Source: Clostridiales bacterium (lineage in GTDB: Bacteria > Bacillota > Clostridia > Lachnospirales > WQUN01). From it: a DNA stretch of 16,251 nucleotides. The position numbers and the translations under genes are program-made. The stretch covers positions 1 through 16,251 of the forward strand of contig JAISWA010000282.1 of the NCBI GenBank assembly GCA_031271275.1. Reading direction: 5' to 3'. The notes below the pieces were generated by a model, which saw only the letters and a list, made by a program, of their open reading frames with translations, was not told where the DNA came from and made no database searches. Positions 1 to 7,257 of this stretch are shown piece after piece (within the stretch, counting starts at the first letter, position 1; the number at the start of each line of letters is the position of its first letter).

Positions 1-129
1 CATGGTTACTGGCCTCGCGGGTTTTTAATTTTTTTCAAAAGCAAATCAAGTACCATTATATGGCATTTCATTGTGGGCAAATAGGTGTTTTGCCCACAAT
101 GAAACCAAATTCTAAGGAGCACGTTCGTT
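1..129. other. Left-edge stretch without a gene
   Basis: I see no convincing gene here; a 60-codon minus-strand frame across 6-188 has no family resemblance and overlaps the transposase end. What can be seen: a G/C-rich start followed by a T-rich run (about 22-37), which could be the right half of a rho-independent terminator whose left arm lies outside the window, and the perfect hairpin at 66-104 listed separately. The stretch ends at the left terminal repeat of the insertion sequence. Confidence 0.4.
66..104. repeat. Perfect 16-bp inverted repeat (hairpin, 7-nt loop)
   Basis: Arms at 66-81 (TTTCATTGTGGGCAAA) and 89-104 (its exact reverse complement) flank the 7-nt loop TAGGTGT. Neither strand has a T-run directly after the stem, so it is not a standard rho-independent terminator. 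It sits 15 bases outside the left end of the insertion sequence. The core GTGGGCAA also occurs at 1331-1338, across the outer edge of the right terminal repeat. It could be an operator, a bidirectional terminator of unusual type, or the end of an older mobile element. Confidence 0.75.
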
Positions 130-136
130 TCATAAA
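120..136 (+). repeat. Left terminal inverted repeat of the ISAs1 element
   Basis: The sequence CACGTTCGTTTCATAAA is the exact reverse complement of the repeat at 1317-1333. Matching stops at the next base on both sides. It carries the transposase stop codon. Confidence 0.8.
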
Positions 137-1251
137 CACTGCAAGACCCCGAAGCAGACGTCGTCATCGAGCAAAGCGGCAAGGACATTGCCTTTAACGC
201 TCCTCTTTTTGGGAAGGGTGGAAATAAAATTTTTGTGTCCTAAAAAAGCAAGTTTTCTAAAAGCGTTAAGGGTCTTATGTCCGTTGTCAGATAAGATACC
301 ACTGTCGTCCTCATTCCAAATAACATCAAGCGACCAATGCATACTTTCTATCTTCCAATGCGAACGGGTTACTTTGAGCAAGTTCTCGGGATTACAGGGG
401 AGACTGGTTATGTAAAAACATGTTTCTTCAGATGTTTTTCCTTTTACCGTTGTTATACGGGTTATGGCAAATATTGTCTTTAATCCTGCCCATAACGGTA
501 AATCAGGAATCCAACTTATATCATCAGAAGCGAAGCAAATGCGCTTTTCAAAACGTCCTCCATTTTTTTCAAAAGTTTTAGATGTTTTAACATCTTCTTT
601 GTTTATTGAATCGCCAAAATAAAGCGCTACATCTTCATAAAGCCTGCCTTGATTGCCTTTTAACCCAAAGACATAATCTCCGTGTTTGTCTACTATTTTT
701 TTACAGGTTTCTTTTTGGCAATGCATAGCATCCGCCGTTATTGTTTTACCTGTTACATCTAAATAATCAAGCATTGATTGAAATACGGGTATCTCGTTTG
801 TTTTGTCTTCATAAGAGATAGTCTCTTGGGCTAACGTTACGCCACTTTCAGTCGCATAGGCCGTTAGTATCTGTAAAAATGAATGCGCTTTATCTTTCCG
901 GCCTGTTCCGCTTATGGCTTTGCCGTCCACCGCGATTATTGACCCTAAATCCCCTGCGTAGTCGCGCATTATTTGGACTATTACTTTTCCAACGGCATCC
1001 CCGTCAACCAGATTTAATATCCGGCTTAGCGTTGGTTTGGACGGGTATTTTTCTATACCAAATTTTTCTTTATAAAAATCCAGTTTCTTTTCAAAATACA
1101 CCATCATATCCACAAGTTCGGTTATTCCGCATATTACTGCGCCCATTACCATTATCAAAATTTCGCTCAACTTATGTTTTACATATCCTTGGTGTCGGGT
1201 GTCTTCGATTGTTTCAAATAAAATTTTGATTCGCTCCATGTGTGGCTCCAT
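130..1251 (-). CDS. ISAs1-family DDE transposase
   Basis: This transposase would catalyse cut-and-paste or replicative movement of the surrounding element, binding its terminal repeats. With the start chosen here the protein is 373 residues, the usual full length for ISAs1 (H-repeat-type) transposases. The DDE triad is visible as D109 (AVDGKAISG), D174 (TADAMHCQ) and E302 (SHWKIESMHW). The N-terminal family signature (IEDTRHQGYVKHKLSEIL) and the C-terminal stretch (LNAFRKLAFLGHKNF) are also present. An ATG nine codons upstream (1278) is in frame but has no ribosome binding site; the ATG at 1251 follows GAGAGGAAG with 6-nt spacing, so I prefer it. A third ATG four codons further in is also possible. 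No frameshift or internal stop is seen, so the enzyme is probably functional. Confidence 0.93.
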   Translation of the reverse strand: MEPHMERIKILFETIEDTRHQGYVKHKLSEILIMVMGAVICGITELVDMMVYFEKKLDFYKEKFGIEKYPSKPTLSRILNLVDGDAVGKVIVQIMRDYAGDLGSIIAVDGKAISGTGRKDKAHSFLQILTAYATESGVTLAQETISYEDKTNEIPVFQSMLDYLDVTGKTITADAMHCQKETCKKIVDKHGDYVFGLKGNQGRLYEDVALYFGDSINKEDVKTSKTFEKNGGRFEKRICFASDDISWIPDLPLWAGLKTIFAITRITTVKGKTSEETCFYITSLPCNPENLLKVTRSHWKIESMHWSLDVIWNEDDSGILSDNGHKTLNAFRKLAFLGHKNFISTLPKKRSVKGNVLAALLDDDVCFGVLQCL

Positions 1252-1316
1252 TCGTGACTTCCTCTCTTTTTGCCACATTTTGGAGCTTTGTTGCCTGTTT
1301 GTAAATAGTTTCTTCT

Positions 1317-1333
1317 TTTATGAAACGAACGTG
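1317..1333 (-). repeat. Right terminal inverted repeat of the ISAs1 element
   Basis: The sequence TTTATGAAACGAACGTG is the exact reverse complement of 120-136. It lies 66 bases upstream of the transposase start, so transposase promoter elements would overlap or lie beyond it. Confidence 0.8.
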
Positions 1334-1352
1334 GGCAATTTGTAAGGGAAGA

Positions 1353-1381
1353 TTGACATTCGCTTTAGCTTGTGCTGCAAT
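1353..1381 (+). promoter_or_regulatory. Putative sigma70-type promoter of the restriction-modification genes
   Basis: A perfect -35 hexamer TTGACA (1353-1358) is followed after 17 bp by TGCAAT (1376-1381), which matches 4 of 6 bases of the -10 consensus. It would start transcription near 1388, about 65 bases upstream of the methyltransferase. The -35 begins 20 bases beyond the insertion-sequence end. Prediction by eye only. Confidence 0.4.
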
Positions 1382-1439
1382 GGATGCAAAGCGTGATTTC
1401 AAGGTGGTTTTATGTCCGTGATTAGCGATAACACACTAC

Positions 1440-1444
1440 GGAGG
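1440..1444 (+). promoter_or_regulatory. Ribosome binding site deciding the methyltransferase start
   Basis: GGAGG is followed by 8 bases and then ATG at 1453. The in-frame GTG at 1444 overlaps this Shine-Dalgarno motif and so cannot use it, which makes 1453 the likely start. Confidence 0.75.
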
Positions 1445-1452
1445 TGAGCAAA

Positions 1453-3444
1453 ATGCCTGTTGCCAATCGCGCGGTTTCATACGAGTCTATTCTGTTTGGG
1501 TTGATGCCCGAACCCGCAATAAAAACCACATACATCAATAACCGCCGCTATCTTGGCAACAAGTATAAACTCCTACCGTTCATCACATCGGTGGTTGCTG
1601 AAAACTGCGACGGCGTGAATTCTGTCGCGGACATTTTTGCCGGAACCGGCGCTGTCGCATCGGCGTTCACCGATAAGCGCATTATCACAAACGATAATCT
1701 TTACTGCAATTATATCAGCCATCTCGCCTGGTTCAGCCCGCAACCTTACTCGCGGGAGAAAATTAAGCGGATAATAACCCACTACAACAGGCTTGATGTA
1801 ACGGACGATAACTATATGAGCGACAATTTCGCGGATACGTTTTTCAGCATGACCGATTGCCGAAAAATCGGTTTTATCCGCGAAGATATTGACGCGCGTT
1901 TTACACACGGTGAGATTAACGAGCGCGAACGCGCTTTACTCATAACGTCACTGCTATACGCCGCCGATAAAATCGCCAATACCTGCGGGCATTATGATGC
2001 TTTTCGACAGGGCGCTGATTTTGAAAGGAACCTTGAATTATCCATACCCTTGCCCAATGAGCACTTAAACGCCGGAAATGTCTGTTATAACGAGGACTCA
2101 AACGAACTTGTCAAGCGCATTTCGGCGGACCTGGTATACATTGACCCGCCGTATAATTCGCGGCAGTATTGCGATGCCTATCATCTTCTGGAAAACATCG
2201 CCCGGTGGGAAAAACCGAAAGTTAAAGGCGTCGCCCGTAAAATGGACAGGTCGAGCCTTAAAAGCGATTATTGCACGAATAAAGCGGCGGCGGTGTTTGA
2301 GGATTTGATTCAAAACGTCAACGCTCGCTACATACTGCTGTCGTATAACAACATGGCGAAAAAGGGCAACGACCGTTCCAACGCGAAAATAAATGACGAA
2401 GATATTATGCGCGTTCTTTTAGCAAAGGGCGAAGTCAAAATATTCACACAGGGTTACAAGCCATTCACGGCGGGCAAATCCGATATTTGCGAACACGAGG
2501 AGCGGCTTTTCCTCTGCGTTTGCAAGCTGAAAAAACGCACCCTAATCCAGTCGCCGTTGAATTACACGGGCGGTAAATTCAAGCTGCTCAATCAAATATT
2601 GCCGTACTTTCCGGAACGTATTGACACATTCGTTGACCTGTTCTGCGGCGGTTGCAATGTCGGCGTAAACGTCAACGCCGACCGCGTCATTTTTAACGAT
2701 AACAGCCCCTATTTGCTTTATCTCTACCATACGTTCAAAAATCTCGGCAGAGAACCCCTGTTGAGGATGATTGACGAAGTTATTGAGCGGTACGGGCTTT
2801 CACGTTCGGCGGAAAGAGGGTATGCGTTTTACGGGTGTGAGAGTTCCGCGGGACTTGGCAAATATAATCACGAACCGTTCCTGCGCTTGCGTGAGGATTT
2901 TAACAAAAAGATTGAGGATTACGGCTATTATATAATGCTGTATACCCTAATAATTTATGCGTTCAATAATCAGATTCGCTTTAACGCCAAAGGCGAGTTT
3001 AACTTGCCTGTTGGCAAGCGCGATTTTAACGACAAGATGAAGTCAAAACTGTGCGCGTTTGTTGACCGGTTGCAAGAGGGAAACTATACGTTTTCCTGTG
3101 TGGATTTCCGCGAGTTTGACACAACGGCGCTGACTGAAAACAGCCTTGTCTATTGCGACCCGCCGTATCTGATTACTTGCGCGACATATAACGAGCAGAA
3201 CGGTTGGAATGAGCAATGCGAACGGGATTTGCTCACCGCGCTTGATGCGCTGAACGAACGGCGCATAATGTTTGCGCTCTCAAATGTTTTGAGCAGCAAA
3301 GGCAAGACGAATACGATTTTAACGGAGTGGTTGAACCAGCGTAACTATCGTACAATCCGCTTAAATTACAGCTACTCAAACTCGAATTATCAAACGAAAG
3401 ACAAGACGGATTCCGCCGATGAAGTCTTGGTTGTAAATTATTAA
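1453..3444 (+). CDS. Two-domain D12-class DNA adenine-N6 methyltransferase (M.FokI-like fusion)
   Basis: The protein transfers methyl groups from S-adenosylmethionine to adenines in the recognition site and so protects host DNA from the partner endonuclease. Its 663 residues contain two complete D12 (Dam-like) methyltransferase units. Unit 1 (about 28-360) has RRYLGNKYKLL, the SAM-binding loop DIFAGTGAV (60-68) and catalytic DPPY (231-234). Unit 2 (about 365-663) has YTGGKFKLL (371-379), DLFCGGCNVG (395-404) and DPPY (569-572). Both catalytic motifs are intact. Known enzymes with this layout, such as M.FokI, use one unit per strand of an asymmetric site, which fits a type IIS partner. The endonuclease genes begin 5 bases after the stop codon, indicating co-transcription. 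Base composition looks more AT-rich than the genes to the right, consistent with horizontal acquisition. Confidence 0.93.
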   Translation: MPVANRAVSYESILFGLMPEPAIKTTYINNRRYLGNKYKLLPFITSVVAENCDGVNSVADIFAGTGAVASAFTDKRIITNDNLYCNYISHLAWFSPQPYSREKIKRIITHYNRLDVTDDNYMSDNFADTFFSMTDCRKIGFIREDIDARFTHGEINERERALLITSLLYAADKIANTCGHYDAFRQGADFERNLELSIPLPNEHLNAGNVCYNEDSNELVKRISADLVYIDPPYNSRQYCDAYHLLENIARWEKPKVKGVARKMDRSSLKSDYCTNKAAAVFEDLIQNVNARYILLSYNNMAKKGNDRSNAKINDEDIMRVLLAKGEVKIFTQGYKPFTAGKSDICEHEERLFLCVCKLKKRTLIQSPLNYTGGKFKLLNQILPYFPERIDTFVDLFCGGCNVGVNVNADRVIFNDNSPYLLYLYHTFKNLGREPLLRMIDEVIERYGLSRSAERGYAFYGCESSAGLGKYNHEPFLRLREDFNKKIEDYGYYIMLYTLIIYAFNNQIRFNAKGEFNLPVGKRDFNDKMKSKLCAFVDRLQEGNYTFSCVDFREFDTTALTENSLVYCDPPYLITCATYNEQNGWNEQCERDLLTALDALNERRIMFALSNVLSSKGKTNTILTEWLNQRNYRTIRLNYSYSNSNYQTKDKTDSADEVLVVNY

Positions 3445-3449
3445 GGGCA

Positions 3450-3974
3450 GTGGTGATTAGCTTGCCGAAATTCCCATACAAAGGCTGTAGTTGGGCAGTT
3501 GGAACAACGAGTTTCCGGACAGTCGATTTTAATGTGCGTATTGAGCGCCTGCTTGCCCTGCTTGATGAATTTTGGGCATTGCGGGAGAACAAATACGAGT
3601 CATGGGATTCCAACAATCAGTTGCAGCGGGAGTTCTATTTCTTCATGCAAAAACGCGGCTTTTTAGTGGGAGAAGCGCCGCGCCCGGATAAGGACGCCCG
3701 GCAAAAAACTTCAGGGCTCACGGACATTGGTCTTATTGATAACGAGCGCAGGTTAACCGATGCCGGAAAAGCATTGCTCCAAATCGCCAAAAGCGGGGAA
3801 TTTAAGAGCGACAACCTTTTTCTGATTCCAAGAGACAGCTTTGTATACCTGAAACAGTTGCTTAAAACGACGAATGATGTAAATGGAAATGCAGTCCGAC
3901 CTTTTGTGGTGATAGCGTATGCGCTTTTGAGATTGGGGCAGCTATCTAATGAACCGCAAAAGCAAGGCGTATGA
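3450..3974 (+). CDS. AlwI-family type IIS restriction endonuclease, N-terminal part (split or frameshifted)
   Basis: This 174-residue product matches the N-terminal half of AlwI/N.BstNBI-type endonucleases, the portion associated with site recognition in that family. Recognisable pieces are YKGCSWAVGTTSFR (10-23), DARQKTSGLTDIGLI, and RRLTDAGKALL. It ends abruptly at a TGA (3972-3974) just after LLRLGQLSNE, where family members continue. The continuation is found in the +1 frame as the next gene. The start is uncertain: GTG at 3450 or 3453 has only a weak GGG upstream, while TTG at 3462 is preceded by GGTGAT, which resembles the Shine-Dalgarno sequence. It lies 5 bases behind the methyltransferase stop, so translation is probably coupled. 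Alone it has no nuclease motif and could not cut DNA. Confidence 0.75.
   Translation: MVISLPKFPYKGCSWAVGTTSFRTVDFNVRIERLLALLDEFWALRENKYESWDSNNQLQREFYFFMQKRGFLVGEAPRPDKDARQKTSGLTDIGLIDNERRLTDAGKALLQIAKSGEFKSDNLFLIPRDSFVYLKQLLKTTNDVNGNAVRPFVVIAYALLRLGQLSNEPQKQGV
3931..3974 (+). other. Frame-change zone between the two endonuclease halves
   Basis: The first reading frame stays open to the TGA at 3972-3974. The +1 frame is open from 3931, just after a TGA at 3928-3930. Any change of frame must occur in this interval. The run of four A at 3958-3961 is the most likely indel position: removing one A joins the frames as NEPQ-SKAYDKPYY with no gap in the protein. Confidence 0.55.
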
Positions 3975-5226
3975 CAAGCCTTATTACCATTTTTACACGT
4001 TTCTTTATAAGGTGGCGCTGCGACGTGACAGGACAAGCGTTTTAGCGTTGTTTGAGCAGAGCAGAAAAATAAGCGGCAGACCGGGTGCGCTGTGGCGGCA
4101 ATATCTGTTTAACACGAACTCCCGGCAAAAGATAGCGCGTAGCGGATTGGCTGCAATGAACGATGTTCCATTGCTCCGCGCTTCAACCGAAAATGAGTTT
4201 AAGCGGCTGTTCTTCGAACAAATGCACCTTTTCAAAGCGCGGGCGAATATGAGCGATTACGCCGACCTCAACCGGAGATATTTCAAGACTACCGACACGG
4301 TTATTTTTGCGGACGGGAAAGTGGAACTTGATGTCCTTCCGCGATGCTGGCTCTCTCCGGTCATAGACGATTTGCCCAATATAGCATTCATAGTTGCGGA
4401 TAATCTGCCCGCTAATGTTGACCTGTCTGATATAGCAAGGTTCTTAGCGATTGACGAACGGCAACTGTATGAAAATTTGCAAAAGCTTTATGGCGTAACT
4501 ATTACGACTGCCGCAGACGCGAACAGGGTGATTTATGACGAGCGGTACAGACGATTTAACGCGCTGATTGACGAGCGTTTCAACCGCGCCGCATTGATTG
4601 ATTTATTCAGGAAATTTGAGCGGCGGGAGGATAACGCAATCCGTCAAGTCGTCACAAACAACGCCGATATTCCAACGATTTTTGAATATATAATCGGCAT
4701 TGCCTGGTATCTTATCAGCGACCGTCGCGGCGACGTGTTAGGTTACATGAACCTTTCGCTCGAAGCAGACCTTCTGCCGCGCACTCACGCGGCGGGCGGC
4801 AACGCCGATATTGAATACATCTATGAACAAACGGCGGATTATCCGGCACACTGTTTGCTGATTGAAGCGACGCTTTCCGATGGCGCGAACCAACGCAGAA
4901 TGGAAATGGAGCCGGTCAGCCGCCATCTGGGCGAGTATATTTTATCAAACGGCGGCATGAACGCTTACTGTGTGTTTGTTTCCACGTTCCTGCACCGAAA
5001 CGTCATCAGTGATTTCCGCAATCGCCGGACGTACCAATATTACAGCGATAAATTTGAAAGCGTCGTTGACGGGTTAAAGATATTACCACTTGCTACGGCT
5101 GAGATTCGAGGGATTTTGGAACGCGGAATAGGGTACGAGCGGCTGTATGCGCTGTTTGAGTCGGCTTGTCGTTCAGACGAACCTGTCCCAACATGGTATG
5201 AGCGGGAAGTGGCGGGGCAATTATAA
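3949..5226 (+). CDS. AlwI-family type IIS restriction endonuclease, C-terminal catalytic part
   Basis: This 425-residue frame carries the nuclease core of the AlwI/N.BstNBI family. Compared from memory with N.BstNBI, the shared segments are TIFEYI, THAAGGNADIEYIYE, LIEATLSDGA and RRMEMEPVSRHL. These place candidate catalytic residues at E246, D287, E306, E319 and H326, all present. The usual PD-(D/E)XK lysine is replaced in an E-x-T motif, as is normal for this family. The frame overlaps the N-terminal part by 26 bases. An ATG at 3949 preceded by GGGG (3935-3938) could allow independent translation, or a one-base indel may have split one gene of about 590 codons. No other lesion is visible. 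If produced with its partner it would cut a short distance to one side of an asymmetric site. Confidence 0.8.
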   Translation: MNRKSKAYDKPYYHFYTFLYKVALRRDRTSVLALFEQSRKISGRPGALWRQYLFNTNSRQKIARSGLAAMNDVPLLRASTENEFKRLFFEQMHLFKARANMSDYADLNRRYFKTTDTVIFADGKVELDVLPRCWLSPVIDDLPNIAFIVADNLPANVDLSDIARFLAIDERQLYENLQKLYGVTITTAADANRVIYDERYRRFNALIDERFNRAALIDLFRKFERREDNAIRQVVTNNADIPTIFEYIIGIAWYLISDRRGDVLGYMNLSLEADLLPRTHAAGGNADIEYIYEQTADYPAHCLLIEATLSDGANQRRMEMEPVSRHLGEYILSNGGMNAYCVFVSTFLHRNVISDFRNRRTYQYYSDKFESVVDGLKILPLATAEIRGILERGIGYERLYALFESACRSDEPVPTWYEREVAGQL

Positions 5227-5245
5227 TTTATAGCGTATACCTTCC

Positions 5246-5253
5246 GGGAGGGA
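5246..5253 (+). promoter_or_regulatory. Ribosome binding site for the response regulator
   Basis: GGGAGGGA lies 6 bases upstream of a TTG start codon at 5260. The strength and spacing support this non-ATG start, since no ATG lies near the conserved N-terminus. Confidence 0.65.
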
Positions 5254-5259
5254 CGGCTG

Positions 5260-5877
5260 TTGTATAAGGCGCTAATCGTGGACGACCATGAATCCATGTG
5301 CGATTCCCTTGCCCTCGCGTTAGAGGGGACGGGCAACTTCACTGCGGCGGGGAAGCTTTCAAAGGCTGACCTCGCGGTCGTGTACTGTGAAAAGCTAAAG
5401 CCGGACTTGGTTTTACTGGACGTATGCACGGAAGGCGGCGCCTCGGGGATTGCCGCCGCGCGGGAGATACGGCGGAGATTCCCAAACGCAAAAGTAATCG
5501 TCATGTCCGGTTTTGACGAGCTTACCTACGCGCCAAGGGCGAAAGAAGCCGGGGCGCACGCCTTTGTATTTAAAAGCAAGAGCCTTGAATACTTCACCGA
5601 AGTGGCGAACGGCGTCATGAACGGAGGGACTTATTACCCCGAACCCAAAACCGTCCCCATGCCAATGGGCGAAGCGCCGCTGACGGAAAGGGAAATGGAG
5701 GTGCTGCGCCTGCTGTGCAGGCACATGACGGGGAAAGAGATTGCGGCGGAACTTTTTATCAGCGAAAACACGGTGAAATATCATAAGGCCAATATGTTGG
5801 CTAAAACCGGTTTTTCCAAAGCCGTGGACCTGGCTTTTTATATGATAACCAACGGGTGGATAAACCCTATGTATTAG
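5260..5877 (+). CDS. NarL/LuxR-family response regulator
   Basis: This cytoplasmic transcription factor would be switched by phosphorylation from a histidine kinase. The 205-residue protein has the standard two domains. The receiver domain (about 1-120) has the acidic pocket D8-D9, phospho-acceptor D54 in LVLLDV, S83 in the VIVMSG strand and K105. The LuxR-type helix-turn-helix (about 141-200) has LTEREMEVLRLL, then GKEIAAELFISENTVKYH. All phosphorylation residues are present. Translation starts at TTG behind a good ribosome binding site. No histidine kinase gene is in the window, so the partner is unknown. It lies 33 bases behind the endonuclease gene and is closed by its own terminator. The SPFH operon that follows is a reasonable target, but that is only inference. 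Confidence 0.93.
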   Translation: MYKALIVDDHESMCDSLALALEGTGNFTAAGKLSKADLAVVYCEKLKPDLVLLDVCTEGGASGIAAAREIRRRFPNAKVIVMSGFDELTYAPRAKEAGAHAFVFKSKSLEYFTEVANGVMNGGTYYPEPKTVPMPMGEAPLTEREMEVLRLLCRHMTGKEIAAELFISENTVKYHKANMLAKTGFSKAVDLAFYMITNGWINPMY

Positions 5878-5898
5878 CCCTTAACCTCACAGTCAGCC

Positions 5899-5927
5899 AA
5901 TAACCCTGCGCGCGGGGTTATTTTTTT
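5899..5927 (+). terminator. Rho-independent terminator of the response regulator gene
   Basis: The stem AATAACCC (5899-5906) pairs with GGGTTATT (5915-5922) across an 8-nt loop, with a run of seven T at 5921-5927. It begins 21 bases after the stop codon. Confidence 0.88.
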
Positions 5928-5935
5928 GCGAAAAA

Positions 5936-5952
5936 CTACCCGCCGCGGGTAG
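5936..5952. promoter_or_regulatory. Small dyad upstream of the SPFH operon
   Basis: CTACCCG (5936-5942) pairs with CGGGTAG (5946-5952) around a 3-nt centre. It lies between the regulator's terminator and the SPFH gene and has no T-run after it. It could be an operator for the upstream regulator or a structured leader. I found no convincing -35/-10 pair in 5928-6018; TTGATA at 5971 has no good partner. Confidence 0.3.
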
Positions 5953-6003
5953 GGCGGCGTTATGGGGCATTTGATAACCTGCTTATATCCACAAATGACA
6001 GTT

Positions 6004-6009
6004 AGGAGG
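6004..6009 (+). promoter_or_regulatory. Ribosome binding site deciding the SPFH start
   Basis: AGGAGG is followed by 9 bases and then ATG at 6019. The longer in-frame start at 5962 lacks such a motif and would add 19 residues that do not look like the family. Confidence 0.75.
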
Positions 6010-6018
6010 CAGAAGCTT

Positions 6019-7242
6019 ATGGGGCTTATTAAAGCGGCGCTTGAAGCCGCGGGAGGCGTATTGGCCGACCAATGGTTGGAGTTTTTCCACTGCGAATCCC
6101 TTCCGGCAAACGTTTTGGCGGTAAAGGGGCGGAAACGCACAGGGACGGACAACATCATTTCTGACGGTTCCGGTATCGCGGTAGCGGACGGTCAATGCGT
6201 GATTATCGTCGAGCAGGGCAGGGTTTTGGATTTATGCGCGGAACCGGGGCAGTATACCTTTAACGCCTCCGGCGAGCCTTCTTTGTTCGCGGGCGGAGAT
6301 TTGGCTGAAAACGCGGCGTCTTCGCTTAAAAGCGCATTTGAGCGGTTTAAGTACGGAGGCTCGCCGGGGAAAGACACCCGCGTCTATTATTTCAACACGA
6401 AAGAGTTGATTGGCAACAAATACGGTACGCCGAGCCCGGTTCCGTTCCGGGTGGTAGACCGGAACGTCGGGCTGGACATCGACATCTCTATTCGCTGCTT
6501 CGGGGAATACAGCTACCGCATCGTCAACCCCATACTGTTTTACGCCAATGTCTGCGGCAACGTGCCTGAGAGCTACACCCGCGAGACTATCGACGGACAG
6601 CTTAAAACGGAGTTGATGACGGCGCTCCAACCGGCTTTCGCCAAAATAAGCGCGACGGGCATCCGCTATTCCATGCTGCCCGGACACACGGCGGAACTTG
6701 CGGATGCGTTAAACGAAGCGCTTTCCGCGAAATGGCGCGACCTGCGCGGGTTGGAAATCGTTTCGTTGGGTATTTCAAGCGTGAAGGCAAGCGACGAAGA
6801 CGAGAACATGATTAAAGAATTGCAGCGCAACGCCGCTTTCCGCAACCCCACAATGGCGGCGGCTCATTTGGTGGGCGCGCAGGCGGCGGCTATGCAGGCT
6901 GCCGCCGCCAACGAAGGCGCGAGCCCCGCGATGGCGTTTATGGGCATGAACATGGCGGGTAACGCGGGAGGCGTGAACGCGCAAAACCTGTTCTCAATGG
7001 GGCAGCCGCCCGCGCAACCCATACCGCAACCGCCCGCTTCGCCGCCGCAAACCAACGGTTGGCAATGCGCCTGCGGCGCGGTGAACAAGGGTAAGTTCTG
7101 CGCAGAATGCGGCAAGCCCAAACCGGCAGGGGTTCCGCAGTATCAATGCGACAAATGCGGTTGGGAACCGGAGGACAAAGCGCGTCCCCCCAAGTTCTGC
7201 CCCGAGTGCGGCGACCCGTTCGACGGCGGGGATATGAAATGA
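6019..7242 (+). CDS. SPFH-domain protein with C-terminal double zinc ribbon (YdjI-like)
   Basis: The family (Bacillus subtilis YdjI and relatives, also called virion-core-protein homologues) is membrane-associated and linked to PspA/LiaH-type envelope stress responses; the biochemical role is not settled. The 407-residue protein opens with MGLIKAALEAAGGVLADQW, typical of the group. An SPFH/band-7 domain follows (about 25-260), containing VVDRNVGLDIDISIRCFGEYSYRI-type sequence. Next come an Ala/Met-rich helix (about 275-325), a proline-rich linker (329-345), and two zinc ribbons: C350, C352, C361, C364, then C377, C380, C394, C397. No transmembrane segment is evident. The DUF4428 gene follows after 15 bases, so the two are very likely co-translated. 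The ribbons probably act as protein docking sites. Confidence 0.88.
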   Translation: MGLIKAALEAAGGVLADQWLEFFHCESLPANVLAVKGRKRTGTDNIISDGSGIAVADGQCVIIVEQGRVLDLCAEPGQYTFNASGEPSLFAGGDLAENAASSLKSAFERFKYGGSPGKDTRVYYFNTKELIGNKYGTPSPVPFRVVDRNVGLDIDISIRCFGEYSYRIVNPILFYANVCGNVPESYTRETIDGQLKTELMTALQPAFAKISATGIRYSMLPGHTAELADALNEALSAKWRDLRGLEIVSLGISSVKASDEDENMIKELQRNAAFRNPTMAAAHLVGAQAAAMQAAAANEGASPAMAFMGMNMAGNAGGVNAQNLFSMGQPPAQPIPQPPASPPQTNGWQCACGAVNKGKFCAECGKPKPAGVPQYQCDKCGWEPEDKARPPKFCPECGDPFDGGDMK

Positions 7243-7257
7243 GAGAGGAGTTTCATC

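Larger units (their letters stand above)
120..1333 (-). mobile_element. ISAs1-family insertion sequence, apparently intact
   Basis: A single full-length transposase gene is bracketed by 17-bp perfect terminal inverted repeats (120-136 and 1317-1333). The size, about 1.2 kb, fits the ISAs1 family. The bases just outside do not form a direct repeat: 112-119 reads CTAAGGAG and 1334-1341 reads GGCAATTT. So either the true ends differ slightly from those chosen, or one flank has been rearranged since insertion. The transposase stop codon (130-132) lies inside the left repeat. The element abuts the restriction-modification cassette, consistent with an accessory island. Confidence 0.8.

Noticed and set aside
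66..104. Rho-independent terminator for the transposase
   Set aside because: The stem is perfect, but no T-run follows it on either strand.
112..1341. An 8-bp target duplication flanking the insertion sequence
   Set aside because: The 8 bases on each side (CTAAGGAG and GGCAATTT) do not match.
1214..1402. A 62-codon minus-strand frame upstream of the transposase
   Set aside because: It overlaps the transposase start and the insertion-sequence end in another frame, lacks a ribosome binding site and resembles no family I know.
3949..3974. Programmed -1 ribosomal frameshift joining the endonuclease halves
   Set aside because: The second frame is +1 relative to the first, and no X-XXY-YYZ slippery site gives that shift. 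An indel or reinitiation fits better.
5962..6018. A 19-codon upstream extension of the SPFH frame
   Set aside because: AGGAGG at 6004-6009 serves the ATG at 6019, where the family-typical N-terminus begins.
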